Part shown: positions 1 through 8,350 of the stretch, piece after piece | Layout of the letters: each line of letters starts with the position of its first letter | Numbering within the stretch: the first letter of the stretch is position 1 | DNA from: Burkholderia ambifaria AMMD | Lineage (GTDB): Bacteria > Pseudomonadota > Gammaproteobacteria > Burkholderiales > Burkholderiaceae | DNA length: 64,000 bases | Assembly (NCBI RefSeq): GCF_000203915.1 | Contig: NC_008391.1 | Location: 2,232,001-2,296,000, forward strand | Direction: 5' to 3' | Position numbers and translations under genes: made by a program | Notes under the pieces: generated by a model | Database searches by the model: none | The model's input: the letters and a program-made list of their open reading frames with translations, nothing else | What the model was told of the DNA's origin: nothing

Positions 1-383
1 AGATGCTGGAAAAAGGGCGCGGCAGCATCGTGTGTACGTCGTCGATCTCGGCCGTCTTCGCGACGCCCGGCGAGGTGCTGTATGACGCGACCAAGGGCGC
101 ATGCCAGATGTTCGCGCGGGCGATCGCCGTCGAATACCGCGACCGCGGCATTCGCTGCAACGCGCTGGCGCCTGGCTTCATCCGCACGCCGCACGGGATG
201 CGCGAGCTGAAGGATCTGCAGGCGATGGGCGTGGACGCGACCGAGGCGGCCATCGCGGTGCAGCAAGGCCGCCTGTGCGAGCCGTCGGAAGTGGCCGCGG
301 CCGCGCTGTTCCTTGCGTCCGACGAATCGAGCTTCGTCAACGGCACCCAGCTATTCGTCGACAACTGTTTTTCCGCCGTTTAG
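1..383 (+). CDS. Short-chain dehydrogenase/reductase, C-terminal part (5' end outside window)
   Basis: The first 126 visible residues are the C-terminal half of a classical SDR oxidoreductase, an NAD(P)-dependent cytosolic enzyme. The catalytic serine is in SIVCTSSISA and the YxxxK pair is in YDATKGA, followed by the usual RCNALAPGFIRTP cofactor-binding turn and the FLASDESSFVNG segment that ends this fold. The N-terminal Rossmann glycine motif lies upstream of base 1, so substrate and true length cannot be told. The protein ends normally, in a sequence like the usual SDR C-terminal strand (GTQLFVDNCFS). A strong hairpin terminator follows about 60 bases downstream. The family call is secure; the substrate is unknown. 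Confidence 0.9.
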   Translation, partial: MLEKGRGSIVCTSSISAVFATPGEVLYDATKGACQMFARAIAVEYRDRGIRCNALAPGFIRTPHGMRELKDLQAMGVDATEAAIAVQQGRLCEPSEVAAAALFLASDESSFVNGTQLFVDNCFSAV

Positions 384-704
384 GCCCCCATATATACAAG
401 AAGCCGACGGGCTGGCGCGACCTCGCCGGGAACGGCAGGTTCGGTCGAAGGTGCCGCAGCGATGCGGACCTTCGATTTTTTTTTGGCCGGGCGTCGCGCG
501 ATGCGTCCTAGCGGAATGTCGCAATCCTTCTATCTGAACGCCGTGGCGTCTGCTGGAATGGCAATGACGCGTCACCGTTCAGCCGGCTTCGCGACGCGGC
601 ATGGTTGTCGACGTCATCGAGCGCCGGTTCGGCGCTCGGCTTCGCGGGTCCGGGCAAGTCCGGCATACCAGGATCAATCCATCACTCTCTTCTGATCAAT
701 CATC
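384..704. other. Intergenic spacer between SDR gene and glyA
   Basis: This 321-base spacer holds the terminator at 446-484 and then about 220 bases that must carry the glyA promoter and leader. I see no clear promoter boxes, riboswitch-like fold or small gene in it. Confidence 0.6.
446..484 (+). terminator. Rho-independent terminator after the SDR gene
   Basis: The arms CGAAGGT and CCGCA pair with TGCGG and ACCTTCG around a GCGA loop, with one unpaired G, and a run of nine T follows. It ends transcription of the SDR gene before glyA. Confidence 0.9.
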
Positions 705-1952
705 ATGTTCAATCGCACTACCAGCACCGTCGCCAACGTCGATCCCGAACTCTGGACTGCCATTCAGGACGAGAACCGCCGCCAGGAAGACCACATCGAG
801 CTGATCGCGTCGGAAAACTACACGAGCCCGGCCGTGATGGCCGCCCAGGGCTCGCAGCTCACGAACAAGTACGCGGAAGGTTATCCGGGCAAGCGCTACT
901 ACGGCGGCTGTGAATACGTCGATGTGGTCGAGCAGCTGGCGATCGACCGTGTGAAGCAGCTGTTCGGCGCGGAAGCCGCGAACGTGCAGCCGAACTCGGG
1001 TTCGCAGGCGAACCAGGGCGTGTTCTTCGCGATGCTCAAGCCGGGCGACACGATCATGGGCATGAGCCTCGCGCACGGTGGTCACCTGACGCACGGCTCG
1101 CCGGTGAACATGTCGGGCAAGTGGTTCAACGTGGTGAGCTACGGTCTGAACGAGCAGGAAGACATCGACTACGACGCGGCCGAGCAGCTCGCGCAGGAAC
1201 ACAAGCCGAAGCTGATCGTCGCGGGTGCATCGGCGTTCGCGCTGAAGATCGACTTCGAGCGTCTGGCGAAGATCGCGAAGTCGGTCGGTGCATACCTGAT
1301 GGTCGACATGGCGCACTACGCGGGCCTGATCGCGGCGGGCGTGTATCCGAACCCGGTGCCGCACGCCGACTTCGTGACGACCACGACGCACAAGAGCCTG
1401 CGCGGCCCGCGCGGTGGCGTGATCCTGATGAAGTCGGAATACGAGAAGCCGATCAACTCGGCGATCTTCCCGGGCATCCAGGGTGGCCCGCTGATGCACG
1501 TGATCGCGGCGAAGGCCGTGGCGTTCAAGGAAGCGCTGTCGCCGGAATTCAAGGCGTACCAGGAAAAGGTGGTCGAGAACGCGCGCGTGCTGGCTGAAAC
1601 GCTGGTCAAGCGCGGCCTGCGGATCGTGTCGGGCCGCACCGAAAGCCACGTGATGCTGGTGGACCTGCGCGCGAAGAACATCACGGGCAAGGCAGCGGAA
1701 GCAGCGCTCGGTGCCGCGCACATCACGGTGAACAAGAACGCGATCCCGAACGATCCGGAGAAGCCGTTCGTGACGAGCGGCATCCGTCTGGGTTCGCCGG
1801 CGATGACGACGCGCGGCTTTGGCCCGGCGGAAGCGGAACTGGTCGGCAACCTGATCGCCGACGTGCTCGAGAATCCGGAAGATGCAGCGACGATCGAGCG
1901 CGTGCGCGGGCTTGTCGCGGAGTTGACGCAGCGTTTCCCGGTCTACAGCTGA
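705..1952 (+). CDS. glyA: Serine hydroxymethyltransferase
   Basis: Converts serine and tetrahydrofolate to glycine and 5,10-methylene-tetrahydrofolate, the main source of one-carbon units; a cytosolic PLP enzyme. The 415-residue length is the family norm. The start ([32 protein letters not shown]), the GKRYYGGC segment and the PLP-lysine motif [14 protein letters not shown] are all typical. It begins at an ATG with no strong Shine-Dalgarno close by, but the amino-terminal sequence supports this start. It is flanked by terminators on both sides, so it looks monocistronic. It converges on the amino-acid permease gene and the two share the hairpin at 2027-2068. Confidence 0.98.
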   Translation: MFNRTTSTVANVDPELWTAIQDENRRQEDHIELIASENYTSPAVMAAQGSQLTNKYAEGYPGKRYYGGCEYVDVVEQLAIDRVKQLFGAEAANVQPNSGSQANQGVFFAMLKPGDTIMGMSLAHGGHLTHGSPVNMSGKWFNVVSYGLNEQEDIDYDAAEQLAQEHKPKLIVAGASAFALKIDFERLAKIAKSVGAYLMVDMAHYAGLIAAGVYPNPVPHADFVTTTTHKSLRGPRGGVILMKSEYEKPINSAIFPGIQGGPLMHVIAAKAVAFKEALSPEFKAYQEKVVENARVLAETLVKRGLRIVSGRTESHVMLVDLRAKNITGKAAEAALGAAHITVNKNAIPNDPEKPFVTSGIRLGSPAMTTRGFGPAEAELVGNLIADVLENPEDAATIERVRGLVAELTQRFPVYS

Positions 1953-2026
1953 CGCGCTGCAATCGGGCAGCCGGTCGGGCGTTCAACTACTCAGGCGGTT
2001 GAATCTCGTCCGGTCCGAAGCGATGT

Positions 2027-2068
2027 AAAAAAATCCGGCTCGCCGTGTGTGTGCGAGCCGGATTTTTT
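2027..2068. terminator. Bidirectional terminator between glyA and the permease
   Basis: The stem AAATCCGGCTCGC / GCGAGCCGGATTT has an A-run on its left and a T-run on its right, so it can act on both strands. It sits between the convergent glyA and permease genes. Confidence 0.92.
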
Positions 2069-2101
2069 GCGTTGTAATCCTACATATAAGCCGCTATCGC
2101 T

Positions 2102-3634
2102 TCACACCGACGCATCGACGTTCGCCTCGAGTTCGCGAATGCGCGCGTCGTTGCGCGTGTCCTTGAGCACCGGCGGCCCCGCGAACGATTTGCGCACCCC
2201 GAAGCCGTACCAGATCACCATCAGCACGACCACGAACGCAACCAGCACGTAGAGCACCTTCTCGTTCGGCGGCTGGATGCCGACGTAAGCCAGCACGCAG
2301 GCGCCCACCAGCCCGAGCAACGCGCACGGCTTCGACCAGATGCCGAGCTGGAACGGGCCTTTTTCGGTCCACGTGCGCCCTTCGGCGAGCATCCCGGAGC
2401 CGATCGGCATCGCATACGAGATGAACAGGAACACGGCGCTGCCCGCGCTCAACACCGAGAACGCGTCGCCGTACAGCGTGACGACGATCGCGAGCACAGC
2501 GCACGTCCAGATCGCGGGGCCGGGCGTCCGATGGTTGTGATTCACGCTGCGCAGCAGCTTCGACGCCGGCAGCCCGCCGTCGCGCGCAAACGCATACACC
2601 ATGCGCGACGTCGACATGATCGCGGCGAGCCCGCACACGTAGTTGATGAAGAACATCGCGAGTTCGAGGCATACGCGCAACGTCTTCGGAATCGGCGCGA
2701 GGATCGCTTCGAAGAAGCCGGCGCCCTGTTTCATCGCGGCCGTCAGGTCCGGCATGACCAGCACGAACGTGCACACCATCACGTAGCCGAACACCGCGGA
2801 CCAGAACACCGAGCCGATGATGCCGCGCGGCACGTTCTTCGCCGCGTTGTGGGTCTCTTCCGACGTGTGCGCGGACGCGTCGAAGCCCGTGATCGTGTAG
2901 GTCACCAGCAGCAGGCCGGACAGGAACGCGAGCGGCAGCGTCTGCTTCGGCCATGCGCCGCCGTCGACGCCCGTGAAGTTGGTGAAGGTGACGAGCCGAT
3001 GCAGGTCGAACGCGACCGGCGAGTAGACGAGCAGCGACACGACCAGCGCGATCGTCACGACGAAGATCAGGTAGCCGGACAGGTCGGTGATCTTGCTCGC
3101 GATCTTGATGCCGCGAGCGTTGAGCATCGCCTGCGACAACGTGATGATCGCGATGAACGCGGTCTGATGCCACCACGTCAGGCTGTCCGAACTAACGCCG
3201 AACATCGGGGCGATCAGCGTCTTGAAGAACGGATCGTAGGTGCCGAAATTGATCGCGGCGATCACGAAGATCAGGCCGATCAGGTTCAGCCACGCCGTCA
3301 TCCACCCCCATTTCTTGCCGCCGAGGATGGCGCCCCAGTGATAGAGGCCGCCGGCGGTGGGGAACGCCGATGCGATCTGCGACATCGACACCGCGACGAT
3401 CAGCGCGAACAGCGAGCCGAGCGGCCAGCCGAGGCCGATCGATGCGCCGCCGGCGGCGGAAAACGCGAGCTGAAACGCCGTGATGCCGCCCGACAGAATG
3501 CAGATCACCGAAAACGACACGGCGAAGTTCGAGAAGCCGCTCATGCGTCTCGACAGCTCCTGCGCATATCCCATCTTGTGGAGAAGGCTTACGTCACTGT
3601 CGGTGCCTGAGTCAGGCTGGATTTTCGCGTCCAT
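2102..3634 (-). CDS. APC-superfamily amino-acid permease
   Basis: A 510-residue inner-membrane transporter of the APC superfamily, most like the GABA/polyamine permease subgroup. It has about twelve hydrophobic segments and an amino-terminal signature typical of this group (MGYAQELSRRMSGFSNFAVS, then ILSGGITAF). The frame stays open further upstream, but the ATG at 3634 is preceded by GGAG at a good distance and the residues before it are not conserved-looking, so the shorter start is preferred. It probably imports an amino acid or GABA by proton symport; the substrate cannot be read from sequence. No catabolic partner gene is adjacent, and it stands alone between glyA and the cysteine desulfurase. 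Confidence 0.9.
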   Translation of the reverse strand: MDAKIQPDSGTDSDVSLLHKMGYAQELSRRMSGFSNFAVSFSVICILSGGITAFQLAFSAAGGASIGLGWPLGSLFALIVAVSMSQIASAFPTAGGLYHWGAILGGKKWGWMTAWLNLIGLIFVIAAINFGTYDPFFKTLIAPMFGVSSDSLTWWHQTAFIAIITLSQAMLNARGIKIASKITDLSGYLIFVVTIALVVSLLVYSPVAFDLHRLVTFTNFTGVDGGAWPKQTLPLAFLSGLLLVTYTITGFDASAHTSEETHNAAKNVPRGIIGSVFWSAVFGYVMVCTFVLVMPDLTAAMKQGAGFFEAILAPIPKTLRVCLELAMFFINYVCGLAAIMSTSRMVYAFARDGGLPASKLLRSVNHNHRTPGPAIWTCAVLAIVVTLYGDAFSVLSAGSAVFLFISYAMPIGSGMLAEGRTWTEKGPFQLGIWSKPCALLGLVGACVLAYVGIQPPNEKVLYVLVAFVVVLMVIWYGFGVRKSFAGPPVLKDTRNDARIRELEANVDASV

Positions 3635-4396
3635 GTTCGCTCCGTCACGAATGTCCTGCATGGCAGGACCGTCATCGCTGCCCGGGCCCGGCATTGCGGC
3701 CCGCCCCTGGAATTCGTCGGCGGCACGCGACGTCATGGGTGAATGACACGTCGCTTTCCGGTCCGATGCGGGAACGGTATGAAGCCAAATCTCGCGGCGC
3801 TATCGGATTTCGGCAATGCACCGGAAAGTCTGGACGGATGCACCTTTCGGGGGCATAGGGCGGGAGGTCTTGCCGATGCGGCGTGGGGTGGGCGATCGCC
3901 GTTATGTGATGGAGGGGAATGCGATGACGGCGACTGCCGTGGCCGCGTCGGTTCGCGCGTCGCTTGCGGGGGTGAATGCGTTGGCGGGTTCGGCGGCGGG
4001 GCGCAACGTCGGCGCGGATGGATGGAGCGATGTGCACGACGGTAGCCGGGTCGGATTGACCGCGCGTGCCGTTGCGACCGCGCTGACGAATCGCGTCACG
4101 TTCTGGCGGCATCGGACCTTCGATTGGCCGGTCGAGAACGGCTTCGACGAACTCCCCGATGGTGCTCACCGCCGATGCGTGGGTGCGGACATCGCGCAGC
4201 GATGTTGGCGCAACGGCGGATGCGCAAGTACGTTGCGACGCGCTGCTGCCCGGTGTGCTCGCAGACGTCGCGGCGCGCTACGGCGACGCGACGTCAGACA
4301 GGGTGGCGCTGCAACTGGAGCGGGTGAAGTAGCGGCGGAGAACTGGCGCGTCGCCCGACGCGAACCGCGCTTCGCCGCGCGGAAACGGCGTTGCGC
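3635..4396. other. Long intergenic region, no confident gene
   Basis: About 760 bases separate two minus-strand genes. The frames open on either strand have poor composition and no ribosome binding site. The most protein-like is a 57-codon plus-strand frame at 4159-4332 (beginning MVLTADAWVRTS), which has no Shine-Dalgarno and could be the tail of a decayed gene. The permease promoter must lie near 3635-3750. I see no terminator hairpin for the cysteine desulfurase. Confidence 0.5.
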
Positions 4397-5881
4397 TCAG
4401 GCCGTTGCCGTTCGCCGCGCCGTCAGCCGGTTCCACAGCATTCCGGAGCGGCTTCCGCTGCGGCAATACGCGAGCACGGGCTTCGGCAGCGCATCGACCA
4501 GCGCGCCGAACGCGTCGACTTCCGCATCGCCGATCCGGTCGCGTTCGACCGGCAGATAGCGCGCGTCGAGGCCGAGTTCGCGCGCGGCGGCCGCGATCTC
4601 GTCGAAGGCCGGTTGATCGGCGCTTTCGCCGTCGGGCCGATTGCAGATCACCGCGCGAAAGCCTGCATTGCGGATCGCCTTCAGCTCCGCCGGCGTGATC
4701 TGCCGCGACGCGGTGAACCCGGTGGCGGCCGCGGCTCGGCATTGCTCGATCGCGCGCGCGAAACACGCGACCGCGAAATCGACATCCTGCTCGGTCGTGA
4801 AGCGGCCGAAGCTGATGCGCACCGTGCGGCCGGCGGTTTCCGCATCGAGACCGATCGCGGTCAGCACGTGGGACGGCGCGCCGCTGGTCGAGTTGCATGC
4901 GGAGGTCGACGACACGGCGAGCGAATCGCCGAGCATGAACGGGAAGAAGCCCGGCGTGTTCACCGTGAGGCTCAACGTGTGCGGGATGCGGCGCGCCGCT
5001 GCCGCGTTGTGCGTGATGTCGCCGAGCGCGAGCAGCGCGTCCTTCAAGCGCGCGCTGAGTGCCGCGATCCGCTCGGCTTCGCGCTCGAGCTTTTCGGCGG
5101 CCAGCTCGCACGCGGTGCCCATCCCGACGATCTGATGCGTCGCGAGCGTGCCCGAGCGCAGGCCGCGCTCGTGCCCGCCGCCGTGAATCTGCGGCGCGAT
5201 GCGATCGGCGATGTCGCGGCGCACGAACAGCGCGCCGATACCCTTGGGGCCATACACCTTGTGCGCGGACATCGACAGCAGGTCGATGCCGAGCGCGCGC
5301 ACGTCGATCGGCGTCTTGCCGAGCGCCTGCGCGGCGTCGACGTGCAGCAGCGCGCCCGCCGCATGCACGATGCGCGAGATCGCGCCGATGTCCGTCAGCG
5401 TGCCGAGCTCGTTGTTGACGAGCATCAGCGACACGAGGCCCGTATCGGGGCGAATCGCCGCGGCCACGGCGTCGACGGTGATTTCGCCGTCGGCGGTGGG
5501 GCTCAGGTAAGCGGCCGTCATCCCGCGCTTCGACAGGTTCGCCATCGTGTCGAGGATGGCCTTGTGTTCGATGCGGCTCGTGATCAGGTGGCGCTTGTCG
5601 GTCGCGGCTTCCGCGTAGCCTTTCAGCGCGAGGTTGTTCGATTCGGTGGCGCCCGACGTCCAGATGATCTCGTCGGCATGCGCGCCGATCAGCGCGGCAA
5701 CCTGCGCGCGTGCGTGCTCGACTTTTTCCTTCGCCAGGCGGCCGGCGGCGTGCGAGCTCGACGCCGGATTGCCGAAGATGCCGTCGGCGCCGAGGCACGC
5801 CGTCATCGCTTCGATCACGCGGGGATCCGCAGGGGTGGTGGCTGCGTAGTCGAGGTAGTGCAGCGGGGTGGTATCGCTCAT
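4397..5881 (-). CDS. Cysteine desulfurase fused to a C-terminal DUF442-type sulfurtransferase domain
   Basis: Residues 1-385 are an IscS/NifS-type cysteine desulfurase, a PLP enzyme that moves sulfur from cysteine onto its own active-site cysteine. The opening HYLDYAATTPADPRV, the PLP lysine K208 in SAHKVYGPKG and the catalytic loop cysteine C329 in STSACNSTSG are all present. Residues about 391-485 are a second domain of the TIGR01244/DUF442 family (ITPAEL, FRAVICNRPDGE) ending in a CRSGSR cysteine loop with C473, the rhodanese/phosphatase-like active site. A normal desulfurase is about 400 residues; this one is 494. The ATG at 5881 has AAGGA five bases upstream. No isc or suf genes are adjacent, so it probably serves a sulfur-trafficking task other than general Fe-S assembly. 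The fusion is seen directly; its role is inferred. Confidence 0.93.
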   Translation of the reverse strand: MSDTTPLHYLDYAATTPADPRVIEAMTACLGADGIFGNPASSSHAAGRLAKEKVEHARAQVAALIGAHADEIIWTSGATESNNLALKGYAEAATDKRHLITSRIEHKAILDTMANLSKRGMTAAYLSPTADGEITVDAVAAAIRPDTGLVSLMLVNNELGTLTDIGAISRIVHAAGALLHVDAAQALGKTPIDVRALGIDLLSMSAHKVYGPKGIGALFVRRDIADRIAPQIHGGGHERGLRSGTLATHQIVGMGTACELAAEKLEREAERIAALSARLKDALLALGDITHNAAAARRIPHTLSLTVNTPGFFPFMLGDSLAVSSTSACNSTSGAPSHVLTAIGLDAETAGRTVRISFGRFTTEQDVDFAVACFARAIEQCRAAAATGFTASRQITPAELKAIRNAGFRAVICNRPDGESADQPAFDEIAAAARELGLDARYLPVERDRIGDAEVDAFGALVDALPKPVLAYCRSGSRSGMLWNRLTARRTATA

Positions 5882-6145
5882 GTCCTTCTCTTGCTCTTCT
5901 CTTCGGAATGGGAGAAATGATACGAGGTCGTGCGGGGAAAAAGGATCCAAAAGCGGCTGAGAATTTAGCTTGATATGGAATATGGATCTATCTGAATCCG
6001 ATATTGGGGGATGAATTTCTTTCTTGGCGTGGCGGAGCATCGGGGATTGGTCATACGGATGCCCCAGGGCGCGGCGCACCGCGGTGGCGCGCGGGCCGGG
6101 CTGCGACAAACCGAAATGCCGTTAGCGCGTCGGCGCGCGGGTCGA

Positions 6146-6478
6146 TCAGGCCGGCTCGTCTTGATCGGGCCGGTTCGATAAACGATGCGCGTCCTGCACC
6201 CATGCGTGCAGCGCGCGCTCGTATTTCGCCGGGATCGTGATCGTGACCGTGGTGAGGCGTGTGACGTTACCCGGCAGGTCCAGATACCGCTGCCACGCCT
6301 TGCGAACGAGTTGAGACATTGCCGAGCGGTTCATGCCCAGCTTCGCGGCCAGTTCGCGCTGCGGGCGGCCCTTCACGAAAATCTCGTGCAGCGCCCACTG
6401 GTTCACCGGCTTGATGCGGGTATCTTGAAGCCGCAACAGCCGGAACTGTTCGGCGGTCATGCGTCGTGTCTTCTGCAT
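6146..6478 (-). CDS. TrfB/KorA-like DNA-binding protein
   Basis: A 110-residue protein whose first half matches the helix-turn-helix of the plasmid repressor KorA/TrfB: MTAEQFRLLRL, then KGRPQRELAAKLGMNRSAMS and QLVRKAWQRYL. KorA represses replication and partition genes on IncP plasmids. Here the gene starts at the base after the PAAR stop codon (TGA then ATG), so it is translationally tied to a T6SS effector module. It could regulate this module, since it is the last gene of the vgrG-to-PAAR run. Its C-terminal half (VTITIPAKYERALHAWVQDA) is not recognised. The family is fairly sure, the role is inferred. Confidence 0.75.
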   Translation of the reverse strand: MQKTRRMTAEQFRLLRLQDTRIKPVNQWALHEIFVKGRPQRELAAKLGMNRSAMSQLVRKAWQRYLDLPGNVTRLTTVTITIPAKYERALHAWVQDAHRLSNRPDQDEPA

Positions 6479-6736
6479 TCAAATTCGCCCCGAATTCGGA
6501 AGTGAAGAAATCAGTTTCGCGCCGCAGGTCGTTTCGTCACCATCGAACGCGGCGGCTTGGCCTTCAATGTTGAAGGCCGGGTCGCCTGCTGCAATCGTGC
6601 AGGCGCCGTGGATCGGACACGAGCAGGCGTCGCCAAAGCGCGCGACCGCGCGCCCCATGACCTTGCTGATTCCGGCTCCGGATTCGACCCGGCCGCCGTG
6701 GGTATGCATGTCGCCTACCCGGATAATTCCTCGCAT
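6479..6736 (-). CDS. PAAR-domain T6SS spike-tip protein
   Basis: An 85-residue PAAR protein that would sharpen the VgrG spike of the type VI secretion system. The fold signature is clear: RVGDMHTHGG at the start, MGRAVARFGDACSCPIHG in the middle and a short glycine-rich end. There is no C-terminal toxin domain, so it acts as a tip rather than as an evolved effector. GGAGGA precedes the ATG. It sits in the same orientation as vgrG, tle3 and the tla3 copies and just before the KorA-like gene, which fits cargo loading of the upstream lipase. Confidence 0.92.
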   Translation of the reverse strand: MRGIIRVGDMHTHGGRVESGAGISKVMGRAVARFGDACSCPIHGACTIAAGDPAFNIEGQAAAFDGDETTCGAKLISSLPNSGRI

Positions 6737-6802
6737 ATGACTCGTCCTCCGAATGATTCGTGTGTGGGTCGCGCGTTGCTCGCGCTGTGCCGCCGGTTTG
6801 CA

Positions 6803-8281
6803 TCACCACGAATAGCCCTGCATGCCGTAATCGACATCGTGTCTGCGTCCCCACCACGGCAGGTAGGCGTTGTTTCCGCCGCGCGCGCGGAACCAGTCCT
6901 TGGTCGGGTCGATCGGCGTGAGCTTCGATGGCGGCCTGACGACGACGGCCACGGGGTGTTCAGCGTCGGTCGAGCCGGCGACCAATGCGTTGCCGCCGAA
7001 GTGGTTGATCCGGCCGATCGCGAGCGCGACGTCGGTCAATGCGCTGCCCGTTCCCATGTCACCGAGCAGGGCGGCGGTGTTGAATGTCTGCTTCTTGTGG
7101 TCGTATTCCGGCAGCGTTTCGGTCAAGGTTTGCGCGAGAGCGGCGACGCGTGACGACGCAGCATCGCTGCCGTGGCCTGCATCGTGAACGATGTAGTTGA
7201 GGTCAGTGACCGCGACACCCGCATTGCGTGCTGCTTCGGCGATGGTTGCCTTCCACGCCTGTACGGCGCGAGTCGTGCCGACCTTCGGCGCAAATGCTTT
7301 CGTGTCGCCGGCCGCGGCCTTGCCGATCCAGGCGAGTGGTTCCCGCTCAGTGTTGAAGTTCGGGCCGGCGAGGAACAGCACGACAAGGTTTTCGTTGATC
7401 TGCGCATCCGTGGGCGGGAAGTTCGGCGCGTCCCAGTTCATGGCCCACGCGGTCTTGTCGGGGTTCGCCTGCAAGTAGTCCAACGCCTTGTTCAGCGATG
7501 TAAAGCCGGCGTTCGCGCCGCCTTGCGTGATCTGGATATCGGGGGGCGTGTCGCGGCTCCAAAGCGTCTTGGGTGATGGTGGACCGATTTCGAAGCATTG
7601 GAGAAACTCATTGGTGAAGTACGTCTTCGCTTCGATCGGATCAAGCCTTGGAGGCAGCGCAAATTCGATATGTATTCCGGCAAGCTCGCGCCAATCTTTG
7701 GGATCCTCGGATTTCACGGTGTAGAAATAGCTCGCGTTCGCGAAGTAGCGCGAACGCATCAGCACGAGAAACTCTCTTACGTACTTGTGATAGAAACCGT
7801 TGAATGTTTCTTCGCCCTCGTTGCCGTATGCGATGCCAGCGACAGACTGCAGGGTGGTAAAGGACTTCGGATCGGTGCGAACCATATCGTCATTCTTGTT
7901 TGGCGCGGCAAGCCCCTGCGTCCACAACAATTGCCATTCGGTTGGATAGTCCATGCGTTGCAATGGATTCAACCACATCAGGCCGACAACCTGCGCGACG
8001 AACGGCTTGGCCGGCTCGTCGGTTGATGGTGATGAATTCTCTAGGGCGCTGACAGGTGCGGCATGTACAGAGCGCATGAGGGCTGTGGTGAACAGAAACA
8101 CCATCAGCGCGGCTAGGCCAGGTACGACAAAAAATCGTTTCATCCAATCTCCTATTTCCAAATGTGCCACGTCGGGTTGTTCGACGTGCGCCATCAACGA
8201 GGCCATGAGCACGGTCGCGATCAGCCATGTCGAAACAGCGATGGCGACGCGTCGCGGCCACGTGGCGATCAGGGGCTTCAT
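6803..8281 (-). CDS. Tla3-like T6SS lipase adaptor (DUF2875), downstream copy
   Basis: A 492-residue protein of the DUF2875 family, known from Pseudomonas aeruginosa Tla3, the adaptor that loads the Tle3 lipase onto VgrG. It has a hydrophobic N-terminal helix (residues about 11-31) and a second one at about 51-68 ending near HAAP, so it is likely membrane-anchored or exported. It is the second of two tandem copies and matches its neighbour along most of its length. The exception is residues about 161-240, where the two differ strongly. Its Shine-Dalgarno is GGGGG, where the other copy has GGAGG. It begins in an ATGA overlap with an 18-codon leftover of the tle3 tail. Whether it is a second adaptor, an immunity protein, or spare is not known. 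Confidence 0.85.
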   Translation of the reverse strand: MKPLIATWPRRVAIAVSTWLIATVLMASLMAHVEQPDVAHLEIGDWMKRFFVVPGLAALMVFLFTTALMRSVHAAPVSALENSSPSTDEPAKPFVAQVVGLMWLNPLQRMDYPTEWQLLWTQGLAAPNKNDDMVRTDPKSFTTLQSVAGIAYGNEGEETFNGFYHKYVREFLVLMRSRYFANASYFYTVKSEDPKDWRELAGIHIEFALPPRLDPIEAKTYFTNEFLQCFEIGPPSPKTLWSRDTPPDIQITQGGANAGFTSLNKALDYLQANPDKTAWAMNWDAPNFPPTDAQINENLVVLFLAGPNFNTEREPLAWIGKAAAGDTKAFAPKVGTTRAVQAWKATIAEAARNAGVAVTDLNYIVHDAGHGSDAASSRVAALAQTLTETLPEYDHKKQTFNTAALLGDMGTGSALTDVALAIGRINHFGGNALVAGSTDAEHPVAVVVRPPSKLTPIDPTKDWFRARGGNNAYLPWWGRRHDVDYGMQGYSW

Positions 8282-8334
8282 ACAAAACCCCCGGCCTTCA
8301 GATAGAACTCGCCTTCACGTTCGTCCGTGATCGT
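8278..8334 (-). pseudogene. Duplicated remnant of the tle3 3' end
   Basis: Read on the minus strand this encodes TITDEREGEFYLKAGGFV and a stop, against TIPDEREGEFYLKAGGLV in intact tle3. The last 18 codons of tle3 were copied with tla3, and the ATGA stop-start overlap with the next gene was kept. It is too short to make a product. It shows how the duplication happened. Confidence 0.9.
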
Positions 8335-8350
8335 CGGTCATGCGTCTCAG

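Larger units (their letters stand above)
6791..8334. repeat. Tandem duplication unit, copy A
   Basis: About 1.54 kb that recurs at 8351-9894, offset by exactly 1560 bases. It starts just past the tla3 stop codon and ends inside what was the 3' end of tle3. The two copies are nearly the same except for a diverged stretch at about 7562-7801. Confidence 0.9.

Noticed and set aside
384..704. Possible riboswitch in the glyA leader
   Set aside because: Some one-carbon genes carry riboswitches, but no conserved core known to me is visible in this leader apart from the terminator of the preceding gene.
3816..4559. 247-codon open frame on the plus strand between the permease and the desulfurase
   Set aside because: No ribosome site, poor composition, and its last third is antisense to the desulfurase end.
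4391..5920. 509-codon open frame on the plus strand
   Set aside because: Antisense shadow of the cysteine desulfurase; the minus-strand frame has the PLP lysine, active cysteine and ribosome site.
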